Below are positions 23,707 to 31,453 of a stretch of 34,306 bases of DNA, in pieces; within the stretch, counting starts at the first letter, position 1, and every line of letters begins with the position of its first letter. The DNA is from Firmicutes bacterium UBA5766 (GTDB lineage Bacteria; Bacillota; Desulfotomaculia; Desulfotomaculales; Nap2-2B): contig DIEU01000065.1 in NCBI GenBank assembly GCA_002418775.1, positions 1 through 34,306 of the forward strand, written 5' to 3'. Under the pieces are notes generated by a model. That model saw only the letters and a program-made list of their open reading frames with translations, ran no database searches and was not told the DNA's origin. Both the position numbers and the translations under genes were made by a program.

Positions 23707-25280
23707 GCTATTTGATCAACGCTTTCTCCTGAAAGAGCAAGGGCAAACTTTCTTTCGTCGTCTTCAGGAGAAAGAACTGCGCTTACCCTGCCTTCGTAAA
23801 GGACAACTATCCGGTCGCAGATCCTCTGCAGTTCATCCAGTTCGCTCGAGGCAATGACGATAGTTGTTCCCTTTTTCTTATTCAGACTGACCAGGATGTT
23901 TAAAACAATTTCCTTGGCCCCCAGGTCGATGCCCCTTGTGGGTTCTGAAATAAACAGAATTTCGGGGTTCAGCGCCAGAGCCCTGGCGATGCAGACTTTC
24001 TGCTGATTGCCTCCGCTGAGTTCTTCTACCTTCTGCTGAGCGCTCTCGCACTTTATGCTGAGCTCACGAATACACTCTGCCGCAAAAACAGAGCTGAGGT
24101 TCCTGTCCGGCCAGCGCAGATCGCTTAAGGGGAAGGGATGGAGGAATCCGTCTTTGGTCATCATTGCAGTAAAAACTATATTTTCCAGTATGCTGTGTTT
24201 CAAAAGCAGGCCTTTTCCCCTCCTGTCTTCGGAGATAAAGCAAATCCCCCTGGAAATCATTTCCCTAATGTTGGAATTCTCCAGAGGGGTTCCCTTTCGT
24301 TTTACGCTGCCCCAGGTATCGTATATACCCATAACTCCATTACCGATGGCCAGCTTTCCGTGCCCTGAAAGGGCCGTTATCCCGAGTATCTCACCCTTGT
24401 AAATCTCGATGTTCAAGTCATCAAGCCGCTCCCCGGGCATAGCTGCCCCGAAATTTTTAAACTCCATGATTGGTTCACGCAGCGGGGCCGATTTTTTCTG
24501 CATGGCCTGGATGATCTCTTTCCCCAGCATGTCCTGTGCAATTTGTATCCCTTCGAACTCATGACTTCTGTAGTGGGATATAACGGCGCCGTCTCTTAAC
24601 ACAGTCACTCTGTCACAAATCTCCATAATTTCCTCCAGCCTGTGGGAAACAAAAAGCATGGAGATTCCTTTTTGAGCAAGTGTCCTCAGCACATCCATCA
24701 GCATCCGCGAGTCTTCTTTGTTTAAGACGGCTGTCGGCTCATCCAAAAGCAGCAGCTTCAGGTCGGTTTTATCTATTTCCCTGGCTATCTCGGTAAACTG
24801 CTTCATGCTGATAGAAAGATCCAAGACAAGTATTCGAGGATCAATTTCCATGCCCAGTTTTTCCATGGCAGCTTTGGCGTCCTGGATATTCGATTCCCTG
24901 TCTACATAAGAAAGGTCGTAACCAAGAAGTTTTTCAGTAATTCCCCGCGCCTTTTCCCGGCCAAGCTTGATATTTTCCGCAATAGTCAAACCCGAAATGA
25001 GGGCGAATTCCTGATGGATCATGCCTATGCCGTATCTGACGGCTTCACTGGCGCTCCTTAATTGGACAGGCTGCCCGCTGATCAGGATGCTGCCGCTGTA
25101 ACTTCCCGTATTCCTGATCACCGGGTTTCCAAAAAGGATGTTCAGCAGAGTGCTTTTACCGGACCCGTTTGCTCCCACCAGGCCGTGGATTTCCCCAGGT
25201 TCCAGTTCGAGTTCGACATCTTTCAGCACCTGGATATTCCCAAAATTTTTATTTATTTTACTGAGTTTGATTTGCGGCAA
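23703..25280 (-). CDS. Two-domain ABC ATPase (RbsA/NupA type)
   Basis: A 525-aa fused ATPase. The first domain has Walker A GANGSGKST (residues about 36-44), Q-loop IHQEFALI, a degenerate signature LSISMKQ, Walker B LLLLDEPTAV and switch VSHRLEE. The second has a degenerate Walker A (ALSGHGKLAIG), intact signature LSGGNQQK and Walker B ILFISEPTRGIDLG. One good and one degenerate site is usual in the RbsA family. It starts with TTG 25280, with AAAGGAA about 11 nt upstream. An attenuator-like hairpin separates it from the binding-protein gene. Confidence 0.92.
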   Translation of the reverse strand: MPQIKLSKINKNFGNIQVLKDVELELEPGEIHGLVGANGSGKSTLLNILFGNPVIRNTGSYSGSILISGQPVQLRSASEAVRYGIGMIHQEFALISGLTIAENIKLGREKARGITEKLLGYDLSYVDRESNIQDAKAAMEKLGMEIDPRILVLDLSISMKQFTEIAREIDKTDLKLLLLDEPTAVLNKEDSRMLMDVLRTLAQKGISMLFVSHRLEEIMEICDRVTVLRDGAVISHYRSHEFEGIQIAQDMLGKEIIQAMQKKSAPLREPIMEFKNFGAAMPGERLDDLNIEIYKGEILGITALSGHGKLAIGNGVMGIYDTWGSVKRKGTPLENSNIREMISRGICFISEDRRGKGLLLKHSILENIVFTAMMTKDGFLHPFPLSDLRWPDRNLSSVFAAECIRELSIKCESAQQKVEELSGGNQQKVCIARALALNPEILFISEPTRGIDLGAKEIVLNILVSLNKKKGTTIVIASSELDELQRICDRIVVLYEGRVSAVLSPEDDERKFALALSGESVDQIA

Positions 25281-25297
25281 AAGTCCCGGGTTCCTTT

Positions 25298-25335
25298 CTT
25301 AAAAAAAGAAAATGCAGGCATATGAATATACCTGC
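25298..25335 (-). terminator. Attenuator-type terminator between binding protein and ATPase genes
   Basis: In minus-strand sense GCAGGTATA-TTCA-TATGCCTGC (one G-U pair) is followed by ATTTTCTTTTTTT. It sits 18 bp after the binding-protein stop. Partial termination here would give more binding protein than membrane subunits. Confidence 0.65.
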
Positions 25336-25353
25336 TAATAAGCTTAAAGATTT

Positions 25354-26481
25354 CTAATAGATAATAGAATCCATAATAATCAGGTAATAGTTGTTGTATT
25401 CGGGCTTCATTTTGTTGAAGTGCACATCCACGCCGGCAACGTCTTTGGCAATTTTGCCTAACTGTTCCATATTGGTTTTATCTACGCTGCCTTCGATCAT
25501 ACCCTTCGCAACTTCAACCGAGAATTCCGGGAAAAATACTCCGACGGGAACTGGCCAGGTGGAGAGCCTTCCGGTTTCGTTGGCTTCCTTTGCTTTAACT
25601 TTAATCATTTCGTTAATCTTATCAAAATTCCCTGCGTCTTCCGGTTTAATTTCCAGGTTCATCGCGGCGGGGAAGCCCTGTGTGGGGGTCGGGCAGCATT
25701 GTTCAGCCATAATAAAGCCGAGTTCAAGCGCCTTGGCGATGATTACATCCTGCATGGGGCAGTTTGTTCCAAAAATACAGGTGTCTTTGCCGTATTTGGC
25801 TATCTGCCTGGGGATATCCTCCTGCAGGAACTGCAGCATCGGGCTTGGCCCGCTGCCCGTGAAGGGATCGGGGGTGCTGATGTCTACAAAAGTCATCCCG
25901 AGTTTTTCACAGGTCGCTTTCATCTTATCCCGTCTGTTGGCCAGCAGTTCCTTGGCCATATGGGTCGGGAATGAATAATGGATAAACGTTTTTGCTCCCA
26001 TTTGATGGGCTTTTGTGGGGATAGTCTCGCCTCTCTTCAGCCAGTCCGTGTCCAGGCACAGGTCGATATATTTGGCCATCATGTCCGGGTCATCCCAAAT
26101 CGGCGCAGTGATTACTACCATTTCCGGACGTTTCTCCTTTACTTTCTGGATTGCCGGGAGGATACCGGAATAACCGGCGCAGATTACTATACCCTTCATA
26201 TCCTTGTCATCCGCCAGGCTGACTATCTGGGTAATGGCTGTTTCCTGTTCCGATTCGAAGTTATCGGGCAGTGTAAGATGCTTGATCATTCCGGGATACT
26301 TTTTAACTACCTTGTCTGCGCCCCGGAACTCGTCTTCACTGGCGGAAAGAGTCGGAGTTACTATGCCTATTTTATATTCAGGAGTTTTTTTGGAGACCGT
26401 TTCTTGAGTGACTTTGTTGGAGCATCCTGCTGCCAGGAGCAGGAGCAACACTGATAAAAGCAGCGGAATAAGTTTTTTCAT
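25354..26481 (-). CDS. DUF3798-family substrate-binding lipoprotein
   Basis: A 375-aa extracellular binding protein. The signal peptide ends in LAAGC (C20 lipidated). The mature part matches my memory of DUF3798 proteins: YKIGIVTPTLSASEDEFRGA, TLPDNFESEQETAITQIVSL, GAKTFIHYSFPTHMAKELLA, FGTNCPMQDVIIAKAL and EQCCPTPTQGFPAAMNLEI. DUF3798 proteins are distant relatives of the sugar and nucleoside binding proteins, and their ligands are not established. The ATG follows GGAGGAAAC on the minus strand. It lies between the double-cubane protein and the ABC genes, so it probably brings in that enzyme's substrate or precursor. Confidence 0.87.
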   Translation of the reverse strand: MKKLIPLLLSVLLLLLAAGCSNKVTQETVSKKTPEYKIGIVTPTLSASEDEFRGADKVVKKYPGMIKHLTLPDNFESEQETAITQIVSLADDKDMKGIVICAGYSGILPAIQKVKEKRPEMVVITAPIWDDPDMMAKYIDLCLDTDWLKRGETIPTKAHQMGAKTFIHYSFPTHMAKELLANRRDKMKATCEKLGMTFVDISTPDPFTGSGPSPMLQFLQEDIPRQIAKYGKDTCIFGTNCPMQDVIIAKALELGFIMAEQCCPTPTQGFPAAMNLEIKPEDAGNFDKINEMIKVKAKEANETGRLSTWPVPVGVFFPEFSVEVAKGMIEGSVDKTNMEQLGKIAKDVAGVDVHFNKMKPEYNNYYLIIMDSIIY

Positions 26482-26518
26482 GTTTCCTCCTTCTCCTCAT
26501 GAAATCTCTTCTTTATAT

Positions 26519-26551
26519 TCTATATTCTTTCTATATTCTTTCTATATTTTT
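26519..26551. repeat. Three 11-bp tandem units (TCTATATTCTT)
   Basis: TCTATATTCTT twice, then TCTATATTTTT, overlap the stop codon of the double-cubane gene and fill the gap before the binding-protein gene. The 11-bp period is close to a helical turn. It could be a slippage product without a role. Confidence 0.6.
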
Positions 26552-27705
26552 AGGCGATCACCTTCCTGCTTTAAGATTTCCAAAAACGCATCTATCCTGA
26601 TGCGGATTTGCTCGGTGTCCCCTTCGGAATAATCGGTTTCAATCTGGAAGTACGGCTTATTGAACTTTTCCCTGACATATTTTTTTACGGAGTGCGCTTC
26701 GACGTTGTATGTGTGGCAGGCGTGCCAGGTAAGCTCAACAACGCCGTCGATATTGTATTCTTCTATAATCCTGCCGATAATGTCGAACCTTCTCGGGTTC
26801 GGCGTCATGCAGGGGCAGGCGGTTTTAACGTAGTATTCAGCCAGGGCGCGCATCGGATCATGATTTATCTCAACCAGGGTTCCCACTGTTTTAAGCCCTC
26901 CGCAGTTTTCCATGGCAACCACCATTCCGCTGCCCTGTTCAATCAGGTTGATTACCTTCGGGTTTGTCAAAGGGCAGCCGGTCAGCAGGATCCTCGACCT
27001 GTTGTTAACTTTTTCTTGAAAACTCATGTCCTGACGCCGCTCGCGGGCTGTATTGGCGGACTCCCTGATTTCTTTGCTGCGCCTTTCCAGGTTATAAAAA
27101 ATACCACCGTCGGCGTCAATAATATCACAGATTTCTTTGCCAAAAAGAACAGCGTTGTCTCCCTTGTTCAGCTCGAATAATTCTTTCACCGCAGTTCTGT
27201 AATCATTAAATAGTTTTATTTGTTCATTCAATATCGCTGCGGTTATTTTATTGCCCGTTTCCTGCTCCAGAATGCTTTTCATTTTGTAAAGTTCCTTAAG
27301 CCAGATTAAAGTGCTTTCCTCTGTCTGGTATGTTTGGGGGAGGTGCAGGACATTGACGGGTTTTATATTGTTCAGCAGTTCGAACATCTTTTTCTTTCCG
27401 TCACAAGTTGCGTCGGCAAATAAAAAATCCACCAGGTCAAAGTAGGGGCATGTGCTTGTCAGCGCGTATCCGTAGCTTGATTTGACCAGTGGACACAGGT
27501 TTTTAGGAAGATGCTGCTCCGCCGCTCCCACAGGTTCTTCGGAACCTGCGCACAGGGTTACAGGCAGGGCCTTTGCGGCGGCGATCAATTCCTGGGGGGT
27601 GAAAGCACAGTACACACCGACAGCTTTGGAACCGCCTGCTATTTGCAAGAGTGCTTCGTTGTATGTTCTTTCCTTGAGACCGTCAAAATATTTTGTTTCG
27701 AACAT
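26542..27705 (-). CDS. Double-cubane cluster / 2-hydroxyacyl-CoA dehydratase D-component-like protein
   Basis: A 387-aa member of the HgdB/FldC/BcrC/YjiM family. Cysteines are C33 (GVYCAFTPQEL), C52 (LCAGSEEP), C71 (NLCPLVKSSYG), C86 (STCPYFD), C101 (ATCDGKKKM), C244 (TGCP), C268 (ENCGG), C297/C299 (TACPCMTPNPRR) and C330 (WHACHTYN). The N-terminal set and the ATCDGKKKM motif point to the double-cubane (YjiM-like) group, which binds a double [4Fe-4S] cluster and does ATP-driven low-potential reductions. The usual ATPase activator (HgdC/YjiL) is not next to it. The gene leads the operon with the DUF3798 importer and an iron-sulfur flavoprotein, suggesting reductive processing of an imported compound. 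Confidence 0.88.
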   Translation of the reverse strand: MFETKYFDGLKERTYNEALLQIAGGSKAVGVYCAFTPQELIAAAKALPVTLCAGSEEPVGAAEQHLPKNLCPLVKSSYGYALTSTCPYFDLVDFLFADATCDGKKKMFELLNNIKPVNVLHLPQTYQTEESTLIWLKELYKMKSILEQETGNKITAAILNEQIKLFNDYRTAVKELFELNKGDNAVLFGKEICDIIDADGGIFYNLERRSKEIRESANTARERRQDMSFQEKVNNRSRILLTGCPLTNPKVINLIEQGSGMVVAMENCGGLKTVGTLVEINHDPMRALAEYYVKTACPCMTPNPRRFDIIGRIIEEYNIDGVVELTWHACHTYNVEAHSVKKYVREKFNKPYFQIETDYSEGDTEQIRIRIDAFLEILKQEGDRLKI

Positions 27706-27731
27706 AAGCTGCCTTCATTGGTTTTTAAACA

Positions 27732-27760
27732 AGTATATATAAGGACAGATCATTAATCAA
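27732..27760 (-). promoter_or_regulatory. Promoter of the double-cubane/DUF3798 operon
   Basis: On the minus strand TTGATT (27760-27755), 17 bp, TATACT (27737-27732), ending 27 bp before the ATG at 27705. Hexamers are close to consensus and the spacing is ideal. Confidence 0.6.
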
Positions 27761-27812
27761 ATAATTAGTATTTATCGCTGCCTTTCAATTTGATAAAGAT
27801 TACTTATTATAA

Positions 27813-27827
27813 GGGCCAGGCTTGACT
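27813..27827. repeat. Solitary REP-like half motif
   Basis: GGGCCAGGCTTGACT differs by one base from the GGGTCAGGCTTGACT motif of the other repeats. No matching inverted arm is close by. It stands about 110 bp upstream of the double-cubane gene start. Confidence 0.45.
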
Positions 27828-27911
27828 TTCTTTTTGTCATTAGGGAGGTAACTGCTGGTGAAAAATTAGCTCTGATACAAACATATCGTTTAAGTATAAG
27901 AATTCGGAAAA

Positions 27912-27944
27912 GAAAGCCATTATGGAAACGGGCTTTTTGTTTTG
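27912..27944 (+). terminator. Intrinsic terminator next to a group II intron
   Basis: GAAAGCC, an 11-nt loop, GGGCTTTTTGTTTT: a short stem with a U-rich tail on the plus strand. The gene it once served is not recognisable. The group II intron 5' end lies 3 nt after it. Confidence 0.6.
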
Positions 27945-27946
27945 TC

Positions 27947-28410
27947 GTGCGCCACGCATAGCGCGTAACTAGACGGTGGAAGACCGTTATGGGGGTTGGC
28001 AGTTACCAACCATTAGCCAAGCGCAAGGTTGTCCATCGCGAGGTGGAATCTGAAGGAAGCGTGATAAGCAAAGTTCCGGTCTGAGGAACACGAACCCCAG
28101 GTGAGGCTAATGACAGTTGGACGAGCTTGTTGAACAAAGTAAAGATCTTGCTACCAAAGACTGTCAAGAGAAAATGGGGCGGGTAGATGGAGGGAAAGAT
28201 AGCGTTCTTACCCGGGGAGGCCTGTCGGACAGGACAATTTCATTGGTAACCCGTGCAGCAATGTACGGTTGAACCGGCAGGAGTCAGCAGAGTCCATACT
28301 ATCTGCGAAGAGACGTCCAAGCAGGGAAGGGCCGAACATGATTGTGAGGGAAGTTCATGACAAGCACGCGAGAGAAGCAACGACAGCATACATATACTGG
28401 TGCAGGTATC
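27947..28410 (+). mobile_element. Group II intron, 5' part (domain I onward), truncated
   Basis: The segment opens with GTGCGCCACGCATAGCGCG and contains domain I-type pairings and hallmark text: GGTGGAAGACCG, CCAAGCGCAAGGTTG, CGAGGTGGAATCTGAAGGAA, GAGGCTAATGACAG, and a GGAGTCAGCAGAGTCCATAC stretch. The last is typical just before or in the leader of the intron-encoded protein. Sequence similarity ends near 28400 and no reverse-transcriptase motif follows. A short frame from TTG 28269 is this leader and not a gene. The fragment lacks domains IV-VI and is inactive. Confidence 0.75.
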
Positions 28411-28804
28411 AATGTCTGTTAGACACATCCACCGTCTGTATAGCAGGTATAATATTTATAGATTTTATTTGATATGAATCTATAATCCGTGGATTATTTT
28501 CTATCATCTTTTTTAATTCCTCAACAGCAGTCACAGGAATTGTTACAACTACCCACTTGTTTATCTCGGATGAGTTAAAAGTGCGAGTAACTAAGCCATA
28601 AACATCATGTATAACAGTTTTATCATTTTCTGTTGCAGAACTTTTAAATTTTATAAACCATTTTACCGTTTTTATATCTTTATATTTATTTTCATCAATT
28701 GTATCAGGCAGGAGTGTTGCAGTTTGAACATCGGTCGAATTTTGATTAGATTCAACAATATCAGTTAGTTGATGAGCAAAAGAAAAGGAACAAAAAAAAC
28801 GCCA
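28409..28804 (-). pseudogene. Secreted-type hypothetical protein, frameshifted at a poly-T run
   Basis: A minus-strand frame is open for about 130 codons from a stop at 28807 to TGA at 28411-28409 but has no start codon near its head. It reads SFSFAHQLTDIVESNQNSTD, later KTVKWFIKFKSSATE, NKWVVVTIPVTAVEELKKMI and SINIIPAIQTVDVSN. Just upstream, ATG GCG is followed by eight T's. Removing one T joins them to give MAFFCSFSFAHQ, a short signal-peptide-like opening. Either the run is a sequencing or slippage frameshift or the gene is dead. The family is not recognised; the C-terminus reaches the broken end of the group II intron. Confidence 0.45.
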
Positions 28805-28881
28805 TTACAAATAGATGAAGAACGCAAGGCAGCTATGGTCAGTAATCTACTGGTAGTCCTATTTAGGGAGGGAGATACCTG

Positions 28882-29052
28882 TTGGAAAATGGTGATAATA
28901 AAAAAGATAAAAAACAAATCCTGTTGAGATTATCTCCCTCCTCTTGGAAGGAATTAGCCGCTTGGGCTGAGGACGACTTTCGTTCCATCAACGGACAGAT
29001 TGAATACTTGCTTTCAGAATGTGTCAAACAGCGGAGGAAAAAAGATAAATAA
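28882..29052 (+). CDS. Small ribbon-helix-helix (Arc-like) DNA-binding protein
   Basis: A 56-aa protein started by TTG with GGGAGGGAG 7 nt upstream. Residues 11-50 read KQILLRLSPSSWKELAAWAE, then DDFRSINGQIEYLLSECVKQ: a beta-strand and two helices of the Arc/MetJ type with the common R-S-x-N-G-Q-I-E-Y-L-L motif. Proteins like this bind DNA as dimers and act as small repressors or antitoxins. No toxin gene is adjacent. It ends before the REP-like hairpin at 29133. It is too short for many gene callers. Confidence 0.75.
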   Translation: MENGDNKKDKKQILLRLSPSSWKELAAWAEDDFRSINGQIEYLLSECVKQRRKKDK

Positions 29053-29132
29053 CTAATTTGTTGCTGATCTGTAAAAGTTACTATACTGGTTTTGTTTTGT
29101 TTACCGATCCATGGACATTATCACACAACAGA

Positions 29133-29193
29133 GGGTCAGGCTTGCCTTGGAAGTTAAAAGGCAATAAAAAGGCAATAAGTCAAGCCTGACCCC
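29133..29193. repeat. REP-like hairpin overlapping the end of sspH
   Basis: GGGTCAGGCTTG (29133-29144) pairs with CAAGCCTGACCC (29181-29192), a perfect 12-bp stem, around a loop containing AAAAGGCAATAA twice in slightly changed form. It is followed by TTATTGACTTATT, the same tandem unit seen at the ends of repeat copies A and B. The stop codon of the spore protein gene lies in the right arm. Confidence 0.8.
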
Positions 29194-29389
29194 TTATTGA
29201 CTTATTGCCGGCTCGGGCTTCGGTGAGATCGAGGACGGGTACGCTTTTGACTTTTCCCCTGCCGTCCAAAGAATTGACTCCGGCCAGACCGCTTTTATCC
29301 ACGCTTTCAATCCAGACTGGCGAGCCGTCAAGCAGCACGTTAATCGTTTCATCTGAACGCAATATCTGGCGTGCACGATCAATATTCAT
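29180..29389 (-). CDS. sspH: H-type small acid-soluble spore protein
   Basis: A 69-aa protein beginning MNIDRARQILRSDETINVLL and continuing DGSPVWIESVDKSGL. This is the SASP-H pattern (MN-x-x-R-A-x-x-I...I-N-V-x-Y/L-x-G-x-P-V-W-I), a minor coat or core protein of Bacillota spores. GGAGGATTACTA precedes the ATG, a strong ribosome site. The family is about 55-60 residues and normally ends soon after the V-P-V-x-x-L segment. Here VPVLDLTEARAG is followed by NKSIRGQA, which is encoded by the REP-like repeat, including the stop. The core is intact. This gene is the clearest sign that the host sporulates. Confidence 0.88.
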   Translation of the reverse strand: MNIDRARQILRSDETINVLLDGSPVWIESVDKSGLAGVNSLDGRGKVKSVPVLDLTEARAGNKSIRGQA

Positions 29390-29616
29390 TAGTAATCCTC
29401 CTCTTTTTTTTATTATTTTCTCCGAAATAGGATTGTCTGACTCAGAAATTTTTTGTTAGTTTTATTTTTGCTGCGTGATTTCAGGCAATCACTGATACAG
29501 GTATTGGCAGACATAAAATATTCCAATTTCTCATAGCATGTTGATAAATAAAGAATCCGGCACTGGATTATAGCATAAACAAGCAGTATACTTGTAAAAA
29601 GTGTGGTCGACTGAGG

Positions 29617-30835
29617 ATGGCTATTAATAAGACAGAAAAAATGATCTGCAGCCCTTTCAGCAAGGGAATCTTCTGGGTTTTCATCAATCAGGAACTGAGG
29701 AGCGAGCCCTGGCTGATGGAAAGATCATGGGCAGTTGATTTCGATAATGTAAATGAGGATGGATGGGTAGTCGAGAGGGCAAAAGAGGCTATCCGTTTCA
29801 ACCTGATGCTCTCCGATGGCCAGGAGGCCAATTTGCGGTACGAGCAAAGAAGCGGGACGCTTTCTTATCTTCTGGATGCCGAACCGGTTCTAACCCAGGT
29901 TTCCCACCCGCAGACCAAGAGAAGTTGGCTTATTGTTAAAAAGAATCTACCTCGCCCGGGTGAAGTAAGAGTATTCGGTCTTGGCGAAAATACTCCTCCA
30001 ATGAACAAAGCCGGGCAGACTGTTGTTATGTGGAACATGGCGCCTTTGATGTTATAAAATGGGCACTACCCCAGATCAGGAACCCTGGTCGTTTGGCGAA
30101 AAGGTTGAAAACAGCGCCCGCAAGGCTATAAAACTGCGTTACCAGATGCTTCCGTACTTATACTCCCTTTTATACGGGGCGACCCAAAACGGCCAGTTAA
30201 TCATGGGGCCGATTTTTTATCACACTCCGACCGAAAATGCGCTCAACCCCGAATTTTACGAGACGGAATTTCTAATCGGGCCGCATCTGCTCCTTGCTCC
30301 GCTGAAGGATACTGCGCCGACCCGGATGTTCTACCTTCCCCCTGGTGCTTGGTATTCATGGTGGAACGGCAACAAGGTCGAGGGAGACCGTATATTTCAG
30401 ACCAGTGAATCCGAAGACGGCAACATGCCCCTGTTTATCCGGGAAAACGCAATTGTGCCTTTATATCCCGAACCGCCTTCATTTATTCCCGACCGTTCAT
30501 TAAAAGCCCTGGAAATTATGGTTACTTTAACAGGCGAAGCTCAAGGGGATGTCGTTGAATACTTTGATCTGGAGTCACTGCTCGCCTACGATGTTGTTTT
30601 TACGCTGCAGGGAAATCATATCAGAGGGGAAATTACTCAAAAGACTAAAGGGCAAGCCCCTTCGGAATACAGACCCCCGGAGATATTGAAAATCCTTGTC
30701 AATCACAGTATTCAAAATGTGGAATTCAGCGCCGCCGCCAGGGAATTTTTTGTTTCAACCGATCCCGGCAGAAAATCATGGACGCTTGTTACCGTCAACG
30801 ATGCCGTTCTTCCGATCGAGTTCAAGTTATGGTGA
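29617..30835 (+). pseudogene. GH31 alpha-glucosidase-type gene with catalytic core deleted
   Basis: Two frames belong to one glycoside hydrolase 31 protein. 29617-30057 (146 aa) is the N-terminal beta-domain ending in VFGLGENTPPMNKAGQTVVM, then WN. 30059-30835 (258 aa) begins at the end of the barrel, TPDQEPWSFGEKVENSARKA, followed by LRYQMLPYLYSLLYGA and the C-terminal beta-domains (FLIGPHLLLAPLKDT, FYLPPGAWYSWWNG). About 350-400 residues between, including the nucleophile and acid/base aspartates, are missing, and the two parts are in different frames with a stop at 30055-30057. Neither piece can be active as a glycosidase. Confidence 0.88.
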
Positions 30836-30848
30836 TATCCTGAAAATC

Positions 30849-31409
30849 TTACCAGTATCTGAACCAGTAATAGACGAGTTTGACACATTCCGTACGGGCT
30901 GTCCTCTTGTCTAAGGTTTTGCCGTCTAGCGGGCCGGTTGGGCAGTACAGCAATTTTACGCCGCTGTTTCTGTATACTCTGTCAAAGACCATCTTCGTTC
31001 TTCTCATATGGTAGGGCGAACTGACCACTATTGCGGATCTGAAACCATTTTCGAAAACGATTTTCTTCGAGTAAAGAGCGTTTTGGTAAGTGCTGATTGA
31101 TTCTTTCTCAAGAATAAGATCCTGCTCTTTGGTGCCTTCCCGGGCCGCCCTTTCCGCCATCCTGTCAACCGAAGATCCCCAGCCTGTAATAATGATCGTA
31201 TCTGAAAATCCAAGACCGTACAGGTACGCGGCGTATCCCGCCCTCTCCGGTTCGCTGCCCAGGGCAATGATTACGTCTACCTTCTCCGGCGGGTCGCTGA
31301 AGTAAAGAAGTTTTGCCATCAGCAGGCCGGGCGCTATGTAGAGGAATTCAAGAAACGCTATTGTTAAAAGAAAAAAGCTGATTAAGACAACCCCGAGTCC
31401 TTTACTTAT
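30849..31409 (-). CDS. YdcF/SanA-like DUF218 membrane protein with probable AUA start
   Basis: A DUF218-domain protein; relatives act in envelope metabolism but their reaction is unsettled. Motifs are VDVIIALGSEPERAGYAAYL, TIIITGWGS, ESISTYQNALYSKKI and VVSSPYHMRRTKMVFDRVY. Starting at ATG 31319 would omit the N-terminal membrane anchor. Upstream in frame lies SKGLGVVLISFFLLTIAFLE plus FLYIAPGLL, a good membrane segment. The only plausible start for it is ATA at 31409, preceded by AGAGGTGAT and a 5-nt spacer; an in-frame stop lies two codons before it. It follows the LCP gene by 44 bp on the same strand. Confidence 0.8.
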   Translation of the reverse strand: MSKGLGVVLISFFLLTIAFLEFLYIAPGLLMAKLLYFSDPPEKVDVIIALGSEPERAGYAAYLYGLGFSDTIIITGWGSSVDRMAERAAREGTKEQDLILEKESISTYQNALYSKKIVFENGFRSAIVVSSPYHMRRTKMVFDRVYRNSGVKLLYCPTGPLDGKTLDKRTARTECVKLVYYWFRYW

Positions 31410-31453
31410 TTTTAATCACCTCTATAACCGGCTCCATACTTAGCCAATGGCTT

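Noticed and set aside
26519..26551. CRISPR-like array
   Set aside because: Three contiguous 11-bp units without spacers; a simple tandem repeat.
28269..28472. 67-codon plus-strand frame in the group II intron fragment
   Set aside because: It reads through intron leader structure and across the broken end; no reverse-transcriptase motif.
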